Shown one piece after another: positions 32,032-32,327 of a DNA stretch of 32,327 bases; within the stretch, counting starts at the first letter, position 1, and every line of letters starts with the position of its first letter. The notes beneath the pieces were generated by a model, which was given only the letters and a program-made list of their open reading frames with translations, had not been told where the DNA came from and did no database searches. The stretch spans positions 1 to 32,327 of the forward strand of contig NZ_JAEMQX010000037.1 of NCBI RefSeq assembly GCF_016463645.1, written 5' to 3'. Source of the DNA: Sphingopyxis sp. GTDB taxonomy: Bacteria > Pseudomonadota > Alphaproteobacteria > Sphingomonadales > Sphingomonadaceae. Made by a program: the position numbers and the translations under genes.

Positions 32032-32327
32032 CTAACCCTCGCTCTCGCTGATATCCTCGAGCATATCGGCGTCGAGCACGCGCACGCGCCCCTGTTCGAG
32101 CGAGATCACGCCCGATTCCTCCCAGCTCTTGAGCTGGCGGTTGATATGCTCGCGGCTCATGCCGGCGAAATTGCCGAGCTCGGTCTGGCTCAGCTCGACG
32201 CGCTGCGACACCTCGACATCCTTGCGGATCAGGCGCTTGAGATAACGCGCGAGCCGCGGCCCCGAGGCGTATGCGCGGTCGCTCTCGATCGTCTGGTCGG
32301 CGGTGCGCAGCCGCCGCGCGAGCTGCT
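32032..32327 (-). CDS. Crp/Fnr-family regulator, C-terminal part (cut by window edge)
   Basis: The last 97 codons of a Crp/Fnr-type transcription factor, running out of the window on its 5' side. The visible part holds the end of the dimerisation helix (QLARRLRTADQTIES) and a winged helix-turn-helix: VELSQTELGNFAGMSREHINRQLKSWEESGVISLEQGRVRVLD. SREHINRQL is the recognition helix region, and the wing follows. It ends in an acidic tail with TAG at 32032-32034. The sensory domain is not visible, so the signal (cAMP, oxygen, redox or none) cannot be given. Confidence 0.88.
   Translation of the reverse strand, partial: QLARRLRTADQTIESDRAYASGPRLARYLKRLIRKDVEVSQRVELSQTELGNFAGMSREHINRQLKSWEESGVISLEQGRVRVLDADMLEDISESEG

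Noticed and set aside
1-32327. CRISPR array, insertion sequence or prophage genes
   Set aside because: No regularly spaced direct repeats, transposase, integrase or phage structural motifs were seen by eye on either strand.

Overview
The window looks like a chromosomal segment of a GC-rich alphaproteobacterium, most likely of the Sphingomonadaceae (Sphingopyxis- or Sphingomonas-like). This is inferred, not searched. The reasons are strong G/C third-position bias, the lolC-lolD-dnaE neighbourhood, a group IV ornithine-type decarboxylase with a long structured leader, a carboxynorspermidine/carboxyspermidine decarboxylase, an alphaproteobacterial-type LexA box, and a dispersed-repeat relic starting with a CATTGCGAAG-like sequence. 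I see no phage, insertion sequence, CRISPR array, rRNA or tRNA. Gene density is very high and many neighbours overlap by 4 nt.

Layout. 100-2728 (+): a secreted alpha/beta hydrolase, a DUF486 membrane protein and nspC. 2709-4367 (-): a three-part fusion of cyclic-nucleotide-binding, glutaredoxin-like and thioredoxin-reductase-like domains that lacks the usual redox CxxC. 4368-5883 (+): a long G/C-run leader, the PLP decarboxylase and its intrinsic terminator. nspC and the decarboxylase form a loose polyamine module around the fusion gene. 5911-9405 (+): an MFS transporter, a class III CoA-transferase and two tandem MAPEG proteins. 9407-14238 (-): an operon ilvD > small lipoprotein > bifunctional NAD(P)HX repair enzyme > 23S-type m5U methyltransferase. 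14298-19180 (-): a tightly coupled set etfQO > TPR protein > ispE > N-formylglutamate amidohydrolase, with stop/start overlaps between members. 19299-22383 (+): a uracil-DNA-glycosylase-like protein, a soluble lytic transglycosylase and moaB. 22390-23517 (+): a probable LexA box and a PA0069-type radical SAM gene. 23514-31688 (-): lolCE > lolD > glutathione peroxidase > repeat > dnaE > GFA-fold protein > acyl-CoA ligase. 31689-32031: a 343-nt gap with operator-like palindromes and a candidate structured RNA. 32032-32327 (-): the C-terminal part of a Crp/Fnr-type regulator, cut by the window edge.

Most genes are housekeeping or central metabolism: polyamines, branched-chain amino acids, isoprenoids, electron transfer from acyl-CoA dehydrogenases, lipoprotein export, replication and cofactor repair. 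I do not see an obvious new multi-gene defence or biosynthetic system. The parts most worth a second look are the structured leader and small overlapping reading frame before the decarboxylase, the unclassified RNA-like element near the right edge, the LexA box before the radical SAM gene, the redox-cysteine-less fusion reductase, the apparent ATT start of the TPR gene, and the degenerate uracil-DNA-glycosylase-like protein.
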